DNA from: Bacteroidales bacterium UBA1754
Lineage (GTDB): Bacteria; Bacteroidota; Bacteroidia; Bacteroidales; Paludibacteraceae
Direction: 5' to 3'
DNA length: 64,000 bases
Assembly: GCA_002315615.1 (NCBI GenBank)
Contig: DCHK01000069.1
Coordinates: forward strand, 7,962-71,961
The notes under the pieces were generated by a model, which saw only the letters and a list, made by a program, of their open reading frames with translations, made no database searches and was not told where the DNA came from. This document shows positions 54,816-63,340 of the stretch, piece after piece (position 1 is the stretch's first letter; every line of letters starts with the position of its first letter). A program made the translations under genes and the position numbers.

Positions 54816-55739
54816 TTAAAGTGTTTTCAAAATTTGCATACGGTCTTTTTCCAATTGCTCTGCCAATTGTTGCAAAGAATCGAATTTTTGTTCTTCGCGT
54901 ACAAATTTTTGTGGGAAAATATTCAGTTTTTTACCATAAATGTCGCCTGCGAAATCGAAAATGTTGCATTCTACCGAAATGTCAGATTGCTTGTCGTCAA
55001 TGGTTGGTCGGTATCCGATGTTTAGCATTCCGTTGTATTCTTTTCCGTCGAGCAAAATAACTGCTGAATAAACGCCGTTTTTAGGCAATATTTTTAACGG
55101 TTCTTCCATTTGCAAATTTGCAGTAGGGAACGAAATTTTTCTGCCAATTTTATTGCCTTCTGCCACAGTTCCGTCTAAAACAAAACGATGTCCCAACATT
55201 TCGTTTGCGTTTTCAATGTCGCCTTCGTTTAAAAATTTTCTAATTGCCGACGACGAAACTAATTTCTCGTTTTCAGAAAAAGGTTCTACTTTTTTGATAG
55301 CAATTCCCAATTCGGCGCAATGTGCGCTGTATTGATTGAAAGAGTCTTCGCGGTAGCGACCGAAACGATGGTCGTGTCCCACTACAAGCGATGTGGTGTT
55401 TATTTGCGATTTCATCACTTCTTTCAGAAAATCTTTGGCAGAAAATTGCGACAAAGTTTTGGTGAAAGGCAATACGATGCAATAATCGCAGTCGAATTTT
55501 GAGAGCAACGAAATTTTTTCGTCGAAACTTGTGAGCAGTTTTGGCTGAAAGTCTTGTTGCAACACAATGCGTGGATGTTGGTCGAAAGTTACTATCGCAC
55601 TTTTTTTGTTTTCGGCGTGCGCTTGTTCTATCATTTTTTTTATCAAAAAAGAGTGTCCAAGATGAACGCCATCGAAAAATCCCATTGTCGCCACATTCGC
55701 TTCTGGACGAAATGCTTTTATATTGTTGATAATTATCAT
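54816..55739 (-). CDS. ribF: Bifunctional riboflavin kinase/FAD synthetase
   Basis: A 307-residue enzyme making FMN and FAD from riboflavin. The adenylyltransferase part starts NVATMGFFDGVHLGHSFLI (HxGH-type motif) and includes VVGHDHRFGRYREDS and VSSSAIRKFLNEGDI; the kinase part starts GRKISFPTANL and includes GVYSAVILLDGKEYNGMLNIG. The ATG at 55739 is used in place of an in-frame TTG at 55760. Confidence 0.94.
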   Translation of the reverse strand: MIIINNIKAFRPEANVATMGFFDGVHLGHSFLIKKMIEQAHAENKKSAIVTFDQHPRIVLQQDFQPKLLTSFDEKISLLSKFDCDYCIVLPFTKTLSQFSAKDFLKEVMKSQINTTSLVVGHDHRFGRYREDSFNQYSAHCAELGIAIKKVEPFSENEKLVSSSAIRKFLNEGDIENANEMLGHRFVLDGTVAEGNKIGRKISFPTANLQMEEPLKILPKNGVYSAVILLDGKEYNGMLNIGYRPTIDDKQSDISVECNIFDFAGDIYGKKLNIFPQKFVREEQKFDSLQQLAEQLEKDRMQILKTL

Positions 55740-55756
55740 ATTTGTGTTGTTTAAAG

Positions 55757-55800
55757 TCAAAAGTCTCGTATCTTGTCTCTCGCTTCTATATTCTCGCTTC
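55757..55800. repeat. Pyrimidine-rich degenerate repeat (complement of the purine repeats)
   Basis: Tract reading GTCTCTCGCTTCTATATTCTC on the plus strand, upstream of ribF; its complement matches the GAGAAGCGAGAATATAG-like tracts at 46391-46440 and 11021-11064. Confidence 0.45.
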
Positions 55801-56430
55801 TCATTTGTCCAAACTTTGAATAATTGGTTTCAAATCTTCGCCAGATTGGTACAAATGCGTGTTGAAATTCCATTTCATCGAGGCGTTTAGGTTTTTCTCG
55901 GAATCGTCGATAAACAATGTTTCGATTGCAAAAATTTGTGCTTCGTTTATCACTTCTTCATAGATATCGTCTTCGGGTTTTGCCATTCCTAATTCGTGCG
56001 AAAGAAAGCAGTGTTCGAAATAGTCGCTCAACTGATGACCATTTTTCTCGAATTGCGTGCGTCGTATCCAGTCGAAATGAATTTCGTTTGTGTTGCTCAA
56101 AAGAAAAGTGCGATATTTATGACGAATCTCGAGCAATAAATCCAATTTTTCTTGTGGTATTTCAAGCAAAATGGAAAGCCAAGCATCGTCTATTTGCTCG
56201 TCGGTAAGAGAATCGTTATTCGCCAAACGGCGTATTTCGTTGCGAAACTCGGCAGGCGAAACATTGCCGTGTTCCAATTGCGAAAAAATGCCTTGCGTAT
56301 GTGTGGAATTAACTAATTCTTCGACATTCTTTACGCCCAAATCGCGAAATTTTTGCAAACAACGGTTTGTGTCCAAATTGATGAGTACACCACCAAGGTC
56401 GAAAACGATATTTTTAATGCCTTTTTCCAT
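55801..56430 (-). CDS. HAD-family hydrolase
   Basis: A 209-residue HAD phosphatase of the YihX/haloacid dehalogenase type. Motif I is VFDLGGVLINLD (Asp nucleophile near residue 11), motif II FLLSNTNEIH, motif III and IV MAKPEDDIYEEVI and TLFIDDSEKNL. Probably a sugar- or nucleotide-phosphate phosphatase; substrate unknown. Confidence 0.88.
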   Translation of the reverse strand: MEKGIKNIVFDLGGVLINLDTNRCLQKFRDLGVKNVEELVNSTHTQGIFSQLEHGNVSPAEFRNEIRRLANNDSLTDEQIDDAWLSILLEIPQEKLDLLLEIRHKYRTFLLSNTNEIHFDWIRRTQFEKNGHQLSDYFEHCFLSHELGMAKPEDDIYEEVINEAQIFAIETLFIDDSEKNLNASMKWNFNTHLYQSGEDLKPIIQSLDK

Positions 56431-56446
56431 TTCTTTAAGAATAGTA

Positions 56447-56454
56447 CAAAAGTA
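56447..56454 (-). promoter_or_regulatory. -7 element for the HAD gene
   Basis: Minus-strand TACTTTTG, 17 bases before the HAD ATG; it lies in the 45-base gap after radA. Confidence 0.5.
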
Positions 56455-56475
56455 TTCAATTATTTAATTTATTGG

Positions 56476-57840
56476 TCATTCCCCTTTGAATAGTGTTTTT
56501 ATCACGTCTTCAACTTTGCGTGCTTGTACGACTTCTATTTTCGATTTGCCGAAATCAATGTTTTTTGAGTTGAATTGTGGAATGATAATTTTCTTGAAAC
56601 CGAGTTTTTCGGCTTCAGCAATGCGTTGCTCAATGCGTGTTACGGGACGAATTTCGCCCGAAAGTCCCACTTCGCCAGCCATACAAATTCCTGCGTCAAT
56701 CGGAGCATCAAGATTTGATGAACAAATGGCGCCAATCACTGCCAAATCTATGGCTGGGTCGTTTACCCGAATGCCTCCAGCAATGTTTAGGAAAACGTCT
56801 TTTTGTGCCAAACGAAAACCGATTCGTTTTTCGAGTACTGCCAAAAGCATATTCAGTCGGCGACCATCAAAACCTGTGCTCGAACGTTGTGGAGTGCCAT
56901 AAACAGCACTACTTACCAGCGACTGAACCTCTATCAAAAACGGACGAACGCCCTCTATGGTGGCAGAAACGGCTATGCCACTCAAGCCCTCGTGGTTTTG
57001 TGTGAGCAATAGTTCCGAGGGGTTGCTCACTTCGCGCAAACCTTCTTGTCGCATTTCAAAAATTGCCAATTCGGCAGTATTTCCAAAACGATTTTTCAAA
57101 CTGCGCAGTATGCGGTACATATAGTGTTGGTCGCCCTCGAACTGAAGAACAGTATCGACAATATGTTCCAAAACTTTCGGGCCTGCTATGTTTCCATCTT
57201 TATTGATGTGTCCGATAAGGAAAATTGGGGTTTGCGTTTCTTTGGCGTATTTTAGTAATGCAGTGGTACATTCGCGCACTTGTGTGATGCTTCCTGCCGT
57301 ATTCTCTATCATTTCTGAAGCGATGGTTTGAATAGAATCTATCACCACCACTTGCGGTTTTACGTTTTCGATATGTGAAAAAATCTGCTCAAGTGAAGTT
57401 TCGCTCACGGTAAAACATTCGTTGTTGGTGCGTTGCAAACGATTTGCACGCAATTTTATTTGTTGCACACTTTCTTCTCCACTTACATAAAGTACACGCA
57501 AGCCTTCCATATTGAGTGCCATTTGTAAAATGAGCGTAGATTTACCAATGCCAGGGTCGCCACCTATCAGCACCAAAGAACCTGGCACCAATCCACCACC
57601 TAATACGCGATTTAGTTCGGTGTTGTGTGTGTCGATTCTGTGTTGCTCGGTTGCCACCACATCTTGTATGCGTTCGGGTGTTTGCTTGGTAGAAGTGAGC
57701 GAACTTGTTGCGTGTTTTGCAGTGCTTACAACTTCTTCTGTGCAAGTGTTCCACTCGCCACAAGACGGACATTTGCCGAACCATTTTGGGTAATCGACGC
57801 CGCAGTTTTTACAAAAAAATACAGTTTTCTGTTTTGCCAT
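56476..57840 (-). CDS. radA: DNA repair protein RadA
   Basis: A 454-residue RecA-like helicase that helps branch migration in recombination. The N-terminal zinc finger is C10, C13, C24, C27 (CKNCGVDYPKWFGKCPSCGEW region). Walker A is GGDPGIGKSTL, Walker B VVVIDSIQT, the RadA-specific KNRFGNTAE motif follows, and a Lon-like C-terminal domain (DVFLNIAGGIRVNDPAIDLAV). The ATG at 57840 is the family start; an in-frame extension upstream is Lys/Asn-rich and discarded. Confidence 0.95.
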   Translation of the reverse strand: MAKQKTVFFCKNCGVDYPKWFGKCPSCGEWNTCTEEVVSTAKHATSSLTSTKQTPERIQDVVATEQHRIDTHNTELNRVLGGGLVPGSLVLIGGDPGIGKSTLILQMALNMEGLRVLYVSGEESVQQIKLRANRLQRTNNECFTVSETSLEQIFSHIENVKPQVVVIDSIQTIASEMIENTAGSITQVRECTTALLKYAKETQTPIFLIGHINKDGNIAGPKVLEHIVDTVLQFEGDQHYMYRILRSLKNRFGNTAELAIFEMRQEGLREVSNPSELLLTQNHEGLSGIAVSATIEGVRPFLIEVQSLVSSAVYGTPQRSSTGFDGRRLNMLLAVLEKRIGFRLAQKDVFLNIAGGIRVNDPAIDLAVIGAICSSNLDAPIDAGICMAGEVGLSGEIRPVTRIEQRIAEAEKLGFKKIIIPQFNSKNIDFGKSKIEVVQARKVEDVIKTLFKGE

Positions 57841-57887
57841 AATTGCAAAAATAAGAAAAATGTGTGAATAATAATCATTTTTATCAT

Positions 57888-57895
57888 TAACTTTG
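57888..57895 (+). promoter_or_regulatory. Orphan -7 element in the radA-hdr gap
   Basis: TAACTTTG on the plus strand. It does not directly precede a coding gene; a terminator follows at 58029-58061 and the next gene has its own promoter. Confidence 0.4.
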
Positions 57896-57900
57896 TTGTG

Positions 57901-58061
57901 AGTCTGAAAGACAATCGAAAGTATATAGTTTTGTGTGTTTTGATTTTTTTTGATTTTTTTTGAGATTTTCTTTTTTTTATAAGCAAATGATTTTTGGTTT
58001 TTTAGAATTGGTAAAAAACACACGTTGGCGAGCTACTCTGTGAAGAATGGCTCGTTTTTTT
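57901..58061 (+). ncRNA. Possible small RNA between an orphan promoter and a terminator
   Basis: The 299-base gap between radA and the HdrC-like gene has no coding frame of note. It holds a plus-strand -7 element at 57888-57895, a long T-rich stretch with short G-A punctuations (57940-57985), and a terminator ending at 58061. A transcript of about 160 bases would fit. Weak: no other structure was recognised and no -33 element was found. Confidence 0.25.
58029..58061 (+). terminator. Terminator upstream of the HdrC-like gene
   Basis: CGAGCTA (58029-58035), 12-base loop, TGGCTCG (58048-58054) with one wobble, then T7 (58055-58061). It lies before, not after, the next plus-strand promoter. Confidence 0.6.
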
Positions 58062-58085
58062 GCGCTTTTGCAAAAACCATTCGCT

Positions 58086-58117
58086 TTTGCTGAATTGTAG
58101 AATTTTGATTACCTTTG
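58086..58117 (+). promoter_or_regulatory. Promoter of the HdrC/HdrB-like operon
   Basis: -33 TTTG (58086-58089), 20-base spacer, -7 TACCTTTG (58110-58117), 22 bases before the ATG. Confidence 0.7.
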
Positions 58118-58139
58118 AAATTTGAAATAAATACGTGTT

Positions 58140-58847
58140 ATGGGTAAACTATATGATATGCTGAAGAAAGATGTGCGCTATCAAGAAGCGTTGAAAGCGT
58201 GCATCAATTGCGGAACTTGCTCTGCCATTTGTCCTGCGGCATCGTTCTATTGCTACGACCCCTTGGAGATAATGGAAATTGTGCAAAGTCAGAACGAAAC
58301 ACAATTGGAAGAATTGCTCAAAAGCGACAAAATATGGTATTGTGGCGAATGTCTTTCTTGTTCTACGCGTTGTCCGCGAGGAAATACGCCTGGTTTGCTT
58401 ATAATGGCATTGCGTAAACTCTCGCAAGATACAGGACTTTTTGTGGAATCGGAAAAAGGTCGTCAGCAGTTGGCATTGAAACGTGCCATTGGCGACAACA
58501 TAGTGCGTACGGGTTATTGCATTTATATCGACACGATGAAACCCGAACGACACCCAGAATCAGGACCAGTGTACGAATGGATTTACAATAATCGCGATGA
58601 GGTGATGAAACGAATGGGTGCTAATTACAAAGGCGACGGACCAGGACCAATGAGAAATATTCCACAAGAAACTTTGGACGAGATAAAGAAAATTTTTGAC
58701 CTCTCGGGCGGAACGGAACTTTTCGAAAATATTGAAAAATATTCCGAACAAAAAGCCAAAGAAATGGGATTGCAGTTCGATGAGACAACAGACTGTGAAT
58801 ATTTTAACGAGATTTTTACGAAAACGACTAAAAAACATACGCTATGA
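58140..58847 (+). CDS. HdrC-like iron-sulfur protein
   Basis: A 235-residue protein with two [4Fe-4S] ferredoxin-type motifs: Cys-21, 24, 27, 31 (ACINCGTCSAICP) and Cys-68, 71, 74, 78 (YCGECLSCSTRCPRG), the heterodisulfide reductase subunit C pattern. A C-terminal extension of about 130 residues (ERHPESGPVYEW ... GDGPGPMRNIP) has no recognised domain. It probably passes electrons to the HdrB-like partner whose start overlaps its stop by 4 bases. Methanogen cofactors are not implied; the bacterial partner is unknown. Confidence 0.85.
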   Translation: MGKLYDMLKKDVRYQEALKACINCGTCSAICPAASFYCYDPLEIMEIVQSQNETQLEELLKSDKIWYCGECLSCSTRCPRGNTPGLLIMALRKLSQDTGLFVESEKGRQQLALKRAIGDNIVRTGYCIYIDTMKPERHPESGPVYEWIYNNRDEVMKRMGANYKGDGPGPMRNIPQETLDEIKKIFDLSGGTELFENIEKYSEQKAKEMGLQFDETTDCEYFNEIFTKTTKKHTL

Positions 58848-59911
58848 TAATAGAAGGAAAGCAGCGAATTTGGGCTGATTATCAGAAGGAAATTGCCGAC
58901 GACCACTATTTTTATGTGCGTAGTTGTATTCGTCAGAATTTTTTTCCTGCATCGGAAGTTACATTTTGGAAAATAATTCGCGATTACGTTCATAAAGATA
59001 TTTTTGAAAACGAACATCATTCAAGTTGCTCTGGAATAGGTTACCATAGCGATGTGGTGCCGTTTACTACCACGCAAGCCGTAGTGGCACGTCAGTTTGC
59101 TTTGATGACGGAAAACGGATATAAAAACCTTACATCGTCGTGTATTACGTCCTTTGGCGTTTATAGCGAAGTGCTCGAAACTTGGAAGAATTTTCCTGAA
59201 GAACTTGAACGCACACGCGATATTTTGTACAAAGCCACAAAACGTGAATTTGAAGTGCCCGAAAATGTGGCGCACACAAGCGACTTGATTTTCAAGTATC
59301 GCAATCAGATAAACGATATGGCGAAATATCGTCTTGTGAATGTTAAAACGGGCGAACCTCTTAATGGAGTGGAACATATAGGTTGCCATTATGCCAAAAT
59401 GTTCCCAAGCAAGGGTGTAGGCGGTGCCGAGCATCCATACGTGCTTGCAGGAATGATAGAAAGTTGGGGAGGTAGAGTAGTTGATTATCCCGAGCGTCGT
59501 GCTTGTTGCGGATTCGGTTTCCGTCAATATTTTGTTCAAGCAAATCGTGGTTACTCGGTGGCTTGTACCAAACGAAAATTTGAATCGATGGAACCATACA
59601 AACCAGACTTTATACTTACTAATTGTCCTGGTTGCCCTTATTTCCTCGACCGTTGGCAATACGTGATAGCCGAAATGGAAGGAAAAACTTACGGCGAAAA
59701 TGGTTATGGTATTCCTGTGCTCACGTACGAAGAATTGGCAGGACTTGTGCTTGGCATTGACCCTTGGGACTTGGGCTTGCAAATGCACCAAGTTTCGGTA
59801 GAACCATTGCTTGATAAAATGGGCATTTCGTACGACCCAGTAAAAAAATATTTAGGTGTAGATAATAAAAACATTGGTCAGCCAACTTGTCCAAGTGTGC
59901 TGAAAGTTTAA
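58844..59911 (+). CDS. HdrB-like CCG-domain protein
   Basis: A 355-residue protein with two CCG-type halves. The second is intact: Cys-181, Cys-221/222 and Cys-261/264 (IGCHYAK, RACCGFGF, TNCPGCPYFLD), matching C-x39-CC-x38-CxxC that holds a noncubane iron-sulfur cluster. The first half keeps only Cys-28, Cys-62 and Cys-100 (CC is SC; CxxC is CITS), so its cluster is probably lost. Coupled to the HdrC-like gene. The flavin subunit HdrA is not nearby. Likely a soluble thiol/disulfide or electron-bifurcation-like reductase; substrate unknown. Confidence 0.8.
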   Translation: MIIEGKQRIWADYQKEIADDHYFYVRSCIRQNFFPASEVTFWKIIRDYVHKDIFENEHHSSCSGIGYHSDVVPFTTTQAVVARQFALMTENGYKNLTSSCITSFGVYSEVLETWKNFPEELERTRDILYKATKREFEVPENVAHTSDLIFKYRNQINDMAKYRLVNVKTGEPLNGVEHIGCHYAKMFPSKGVGGAEHPYVLAGMIESWGGRVVDYPERRACCGFGFRQYFVQANRGYSVACTKRKFESMEPYKPDFILTNCPGCPYFLDRWQYVIAEMEGKTYGENGYGIPVLTYEELAGLVLGIDPWDLGLQMHQVSVEPLLDKMGISYDPVKKYLGVDNKNIGQPTCPSVLKV

Positions 59912-59923
59912 TGATGATACTCA

Positions 59924-60793
59924 ATGTCGAAATTCAAGCTTAAATTCTTTTTTGAAAAAATACACTTCAGATACAAACTCTCTGTACTGAACGAAAACAC
60001 ATTGGAGGAAACGTGGCACGTGCGTTTCTCAAAATTCCAATTGTTTTTGTATGTGTTCTTGATTTTGACGATTATTTTCCTCATCAATTTTTTCTTGATA
60101 ATAAAAACACCTCTTCGCACATTTGTGCCAGGATATTTAGATATGGAAATCCGTCCGCAGTTGATGGACGAATCGTTGCGTGTAGATTCTTTGATAAAGG
60201 AAACGCAAAGTACCGACGAATATTTGTTGGTAATAAAAGATTTGGTTTCGGGCAAAGTGCAAATAAGCGACGACGACACCAAAGATAGTCTGCTCAGCAA
60301 GTCGCAAGAATATCAGTTTATAGAAAAATCAAAACGCGAAGCCGCTTTTTGCGAACAATTCGAGAACGAGGAGAAATACCGACTTTCTGTTGATAAACCC
60401 GAAGAAGAAAGTGGCACGACAATTTTTTGTTCGCCAGCAAATGGCGTTATCAGTAAATCTTTTCAAGAAAAAGGTAAAACGCATTATGGCATAGATATTC
60501 AGATTTCTGCCAACGAAAGTATTCGCAGCGTTGCCGATGGAAATATTATTTCGGCACAATACACGCTCGACGACGGATATGTGGTAATGATTCAGCACGA
60601 GAATAATTTTGTATCGATATACAAACGAAATTCAATGTTTCTAAAAAAAGTGGGCGACCACGTGAAAGGTGGCGAAGCCATTGCTATAGCAGCAAATTTA
60701 TGGGAGAAAAAAGAAGGCGAGAAAATCTACCTTCATTTCGAACTATGGCGCGATGGCAAACCGCAAAACCCTGAAAACTATATTTTATTTTAG
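59924..60793 (+). CDS. LytM/M23-like envelope protein, probably catalytically inactive
   Basis: A 289-residue protein: cytoplasmic start, one membrane helix (about 41-60), a linker region, and a C-terminal LytM domain (about 165-289). Zinc ligands remain: His-187 and Asp-191 (THYGIDI) and His-271 (LHFELW). The two catalytic histidines of active M23 enzymes are replaced: Arg-235 where active relatives have YKHN, and Tyr-269 where the HxH motif starts. It probably binds rather than cuts peptidoglycan, as in EnvC/NlpD-type activators (inference). Upstream of dxr with 3 bases between genes. Confidence 0.82.
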   Translation: MSKFKLKFFFEKIHFRYKLSVLNENTLEETWHVRFSKFQLFLYVFLILTIIFLINFFLIIKTPLRTFVPGYLDMEIRPQLMDESLRVDSLIKETQSTDEYLLVIKDLVSGKVQISDDDTKDSLLSKSQEYQFIEKSKREAAFCEQFENEEKYRLSVDKPEEESGTTIFCSPANGVISKSFQEKGKTHYGIDIQISANESIRSVADGNIISAQYTLDDGYVVMIQHENNFVSIYKRNSMFLKKVGDHVKGGEAIAIAANLWEKKEGEKIYLHFELWRDGKPQNPENYILF

Positions 60794-60796
60794 GCA

Positions 60797-61948
60797 ATGA
60801 AAAAACAAATCAGCATATTGGGCTCTACGGGTTCGATAGGAACTCAAACACTTGACGTAATACGACAAAATCCTGATAAATTTGAAGTTTTTGCTATTAC
60901 GGCAAACAATCAAGATGATTTGCTCATCAAGCAAGCACGAGAGTTTAACCCAGAGTTTGTGGTAATAGCCAACGAAGAAAAGTACGAAAAAGTGAAAAAT
61001 GCGTTGGCAGACCTCCCAATGAAAGTCTATACAGGTGCGCAATCTATTGCCGATGTGGCAGGTATGCCTTCGGCTGATATTGTGGTAACTGCTATGGTGG
61101 GCTATGCTGGACTTTTGCCTACTATCAACGCCATTAAAGCAGGTAAGATAATCGCATTGGCAAACAAAGAAACACTTGTAGTGGCAGGTGAGCTTATTTG
61201 TAATTTAGTGCCAAAATATCGTGCAGGAATTATTCCTGTCGATTCCGAACATTCGGCTATTTTTCAATGCTTGGCTGGCGAAGAAAAAAGTCAGGTCGAA
61301 AAACTTATTATTACTGCTTCGGGTGGCCCTTTTCGCAATAAAACTTTAGAAGAACTTGCCTTTGTTACAAAAGCCGATGCACTGAAACATCCAAATTGGG
61401 ATATGGGCGCAAAAATTACTATCGATTCTGCCAGTATGATGAACAAAGGTTTCGAGGTGATTGAGGCAAAATGGCTTTTTGGCATCGACCCTAAAAACAT
61501 TGAGGTGGTCGTACATCCACAATCTATTGTGCATTCTATGGTGCAGTTTAGCGATGGTGCTATCAAAGCGCAACTTGGTATGCCCGATATGAAAGTGCCT
61601 ATACAATATGCTTTGACGTATCCACAACGTACATCTTCTACTTTCCCAAGAATTGATTGGAAAACTTGTACGAAACTCGATTTTGAGCAACCAGATACTA
61701 CACGTTTTAGAAATTTGGCACTTGCTTTTGGCGCTATGAAAAAAGGCGGAAATATGCCTTGTGTGCTGAATGCTGCCAACGAGGTGGTCGTTCACGCATT
61801 TTTGCACGACAAAATAAGTTTCTTAAAAATGAGCGATGTAATTGAAACTATGCTTGAAAAAGCAAGTTTCATTGCAAATCCTACGCTCGACGATTACATT
61901 GCCTGCGATGCCGAAACCCGATGCAAGGCAAAAGAACTTATTAAATAA
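60797..61948 (+). CDS. dxr: 1-deoxy-D-xylulose 5-phosphate reductoisomerase
   Basis: A 383-residue NADPH enzyme of the MEP isoprenoid pathway. ISILGSTGSIGTQTLDVI (NADPH site), ALANKETLVVAG, PVDSEHSAIFQ with metal-binding residues, TASGGPFR, and HPNWDMGAKITIDSASMMNKGFEVIEA are all present. Length and order are standard. It lies in a run with the LytM-like gene and rseP, an arrangement frequent in Bacteroidota. Confidence 0.96.
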   Translation: MKKQISILGSTGSIGTQTLDVIRQNPDKFEVFAITANNQDDLLIKQAREFNPEFVVIANEEKYEKVKNALADLPMKVYTGAQSIADVAGMPSADIVVTAMVGYAGLLPTINAIKAGKIIALANKETLVVAGELICNLVPKYRAGIIPVDSEHSAIFQCLAGEEKSQVEKLIITASGGPFRNKTLEELAFVTKADALKHPNWDMGAKITIDSASMMNKGFEVIEAKWLFGIDPKNIEVVVHPQSIVHSMVQFSDGAIKAQLGMPDMKVPIQYALTYPQRTSSTFPRIDWKTCTKLDFEQPDTTRFRNLALAFGAMKKGGNMPCVLNAANEVVVHAFLHDKISFLKMSDVIETMLEKASFIANPTLDDYIACDAETRCKAKELIK

Positions 61949-61973
61949 TTTTTTTTTGAGTAGATTTTGTTTT

Positions 61974-63335
61974 ATGATTGTCCTTATTAAAGCAATACAA
62001 CTAATCCTTAGTCTTTCGTTTCTTGTCATCATTCACGAGTTTGGACATTTTTGTTTTGCACGACTTTTTGGAATGCGTGTCGAGAAATTTTATTTGTTTT
62101 TCAATCCGTCTTTTTCGCTTTTCCGTTGTAAAAAGATTGACGGCAAATGGTGTTTTGCTTTTTTTGCAAGCAACGAACATCCGTTCGAAGACAATCCAGA
62201 TTCTACTAATACCGAGTGGGGTATAGGTTGGTTGCCTTTTGGTGGATATTGTAAAATTTCGGGTATGATTGACGAGTCGCTCGATACGGAACATTTGAAA
62301 CAAGAACCTAAACCTTGGGAATTTCGTTCAAAACCTGCGTGGCAAAGGTTTTTTGTGATGGCAGGTGGTGTAACTGTAAATTTTATCGGTGCGCTTGTCA
62401 TTTATAGTGCCATAATGTATTCGTGGGGAAATGCTTATGTAGAAATGAGCGAAACGCAACTTGAATTTTCTGATACTGCAAAACAATTTGGCTTCTGCGA
62501 TGGTGATAGAATTTTGGCTATTGATGGTAAAAAAACAGGAAAATTCGATGAAAATAATTTACTTTCGTTGCTCGAGGCAAAAGAAATAACTGTTATACGC
62601 AATGTTGATACCATTTCGCTCTCACTACAAAGTGGTTTGGTAAAAAAAGTGTTGAGAGAGCAACAAGGTTTTGTAAGTGTTTTTGTGCCTGCCGTAGTTG
62701 ATAGTGTTATGCCAAATGCTCCTGCATATAATGTGCTGATGCACGACGACCGCTTTTTGCAAATAAATGGAAATGAAATAATTACGTTTGCCGATGTACA
62801 AAAGTCGTTGAACGAGAAAACGGGCGATACGCTCAATGCAAAAGTTCTTCGTGGTGCCGACACTGTCAATCTTGCGTTGCCACTCACTGCCGAAGGGAAA
62901 ATAGGTTTTTATGTAAAAAATCCGCTTAATGTAAAAACAGAAACATTCGGTTTCTTCGAGAGCATTCCAAAGGGCATTTCATACGGAATTGACAAACTGA
63001 CGTATTACGTTCGCCAGATGAAATTTCTTTTTACAAAAGAAGGTGCCGAGAGCATTGGTGGTTTTGGTGCTATTGGCAGTATGTTTCCGTCGTTTTGGGA
63101 TTGGCATTCGTTTTGGGAAACTACCGCTTTTCTTTCTATAATTCTGGCGTTTATGAATGTGTTGCCAATTCCTGCATTAGACGGCGGTTTTATTCTGTTC
63201 TTGTTGTTCGAAATAATATTCCGTCGCAAGCCGAGCGACAAGTTTATGATAAATGCGCAAATGGTAGGAATGGCGTTGCTTTTCACTTTGCTTATCTATG
63301 CCAATGGAATGGATATTTTAAGGTTGTTCCAATAG
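61974..63335 (+). CDS. rseP: Site-2 intramembrane protease RseP (M50)
   Basis: A 453-residue membrane zinc protease. HEFGH (residues 21-25) in the first membrane segment, a large periplasmic part with PDZ-like sequence (APAYNVLMHDDRFLQINGNEI), and the second catalytic motif NVLPIPALDGG in the C-terminal membrane region. It cuts membrane-bound regulators or signal peptides inside the membrane. The ATG at 61974, 25 bases after dxr, is chosen; an upstream in-frame ATG overlaps dxr. Confidence 0.94.
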   Translation: MIVLIKAIQLILSLSFLVIIHEFGHFCFARLFGMRVEKFYLFFNPSFSLFRCKKIDGKWCFAFFASNEHPFEDNPDSTNTEWGIGWLPFGGYCKISGMIDESLDTEHLKQEPKPWEFRSKPAWQRFFVMAGGVTVNFIGALVIYSAIMYSWGNAYVEMSETQLEFSDTAKQFGFCDGDRILAIDGKKTGKFDENNLLSLLEAKEITVIRNVDTISLSLQSGLVKKVLREQQGFVSVFVPAVVDSVMPNAPAYNVLMHDDRFLQINGNEIITFADVQKSLNEKTGDTLNAKVLRGADTVNLALPLTAEGKIGFYVKNPLNVKTETFGFFESIPKGISYGIDKLTYYVRQMKFLFTKEGAESIGGFGAIGSMFPSFWDWHSFWETTAFLSIILAFMNVLPIPALDGGFILFLLFEIIFRRKPSDKFMINAQMVGMALLFTLLIYANGMDILRLFQ

Positions 63336-63340
63336 GAAAA

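Noticed and set aside
57960..57990. T-rich tract as a terminator of radA
   Set aside because: It lies upstream of radA's start, not after its stop, and has no stem before it.
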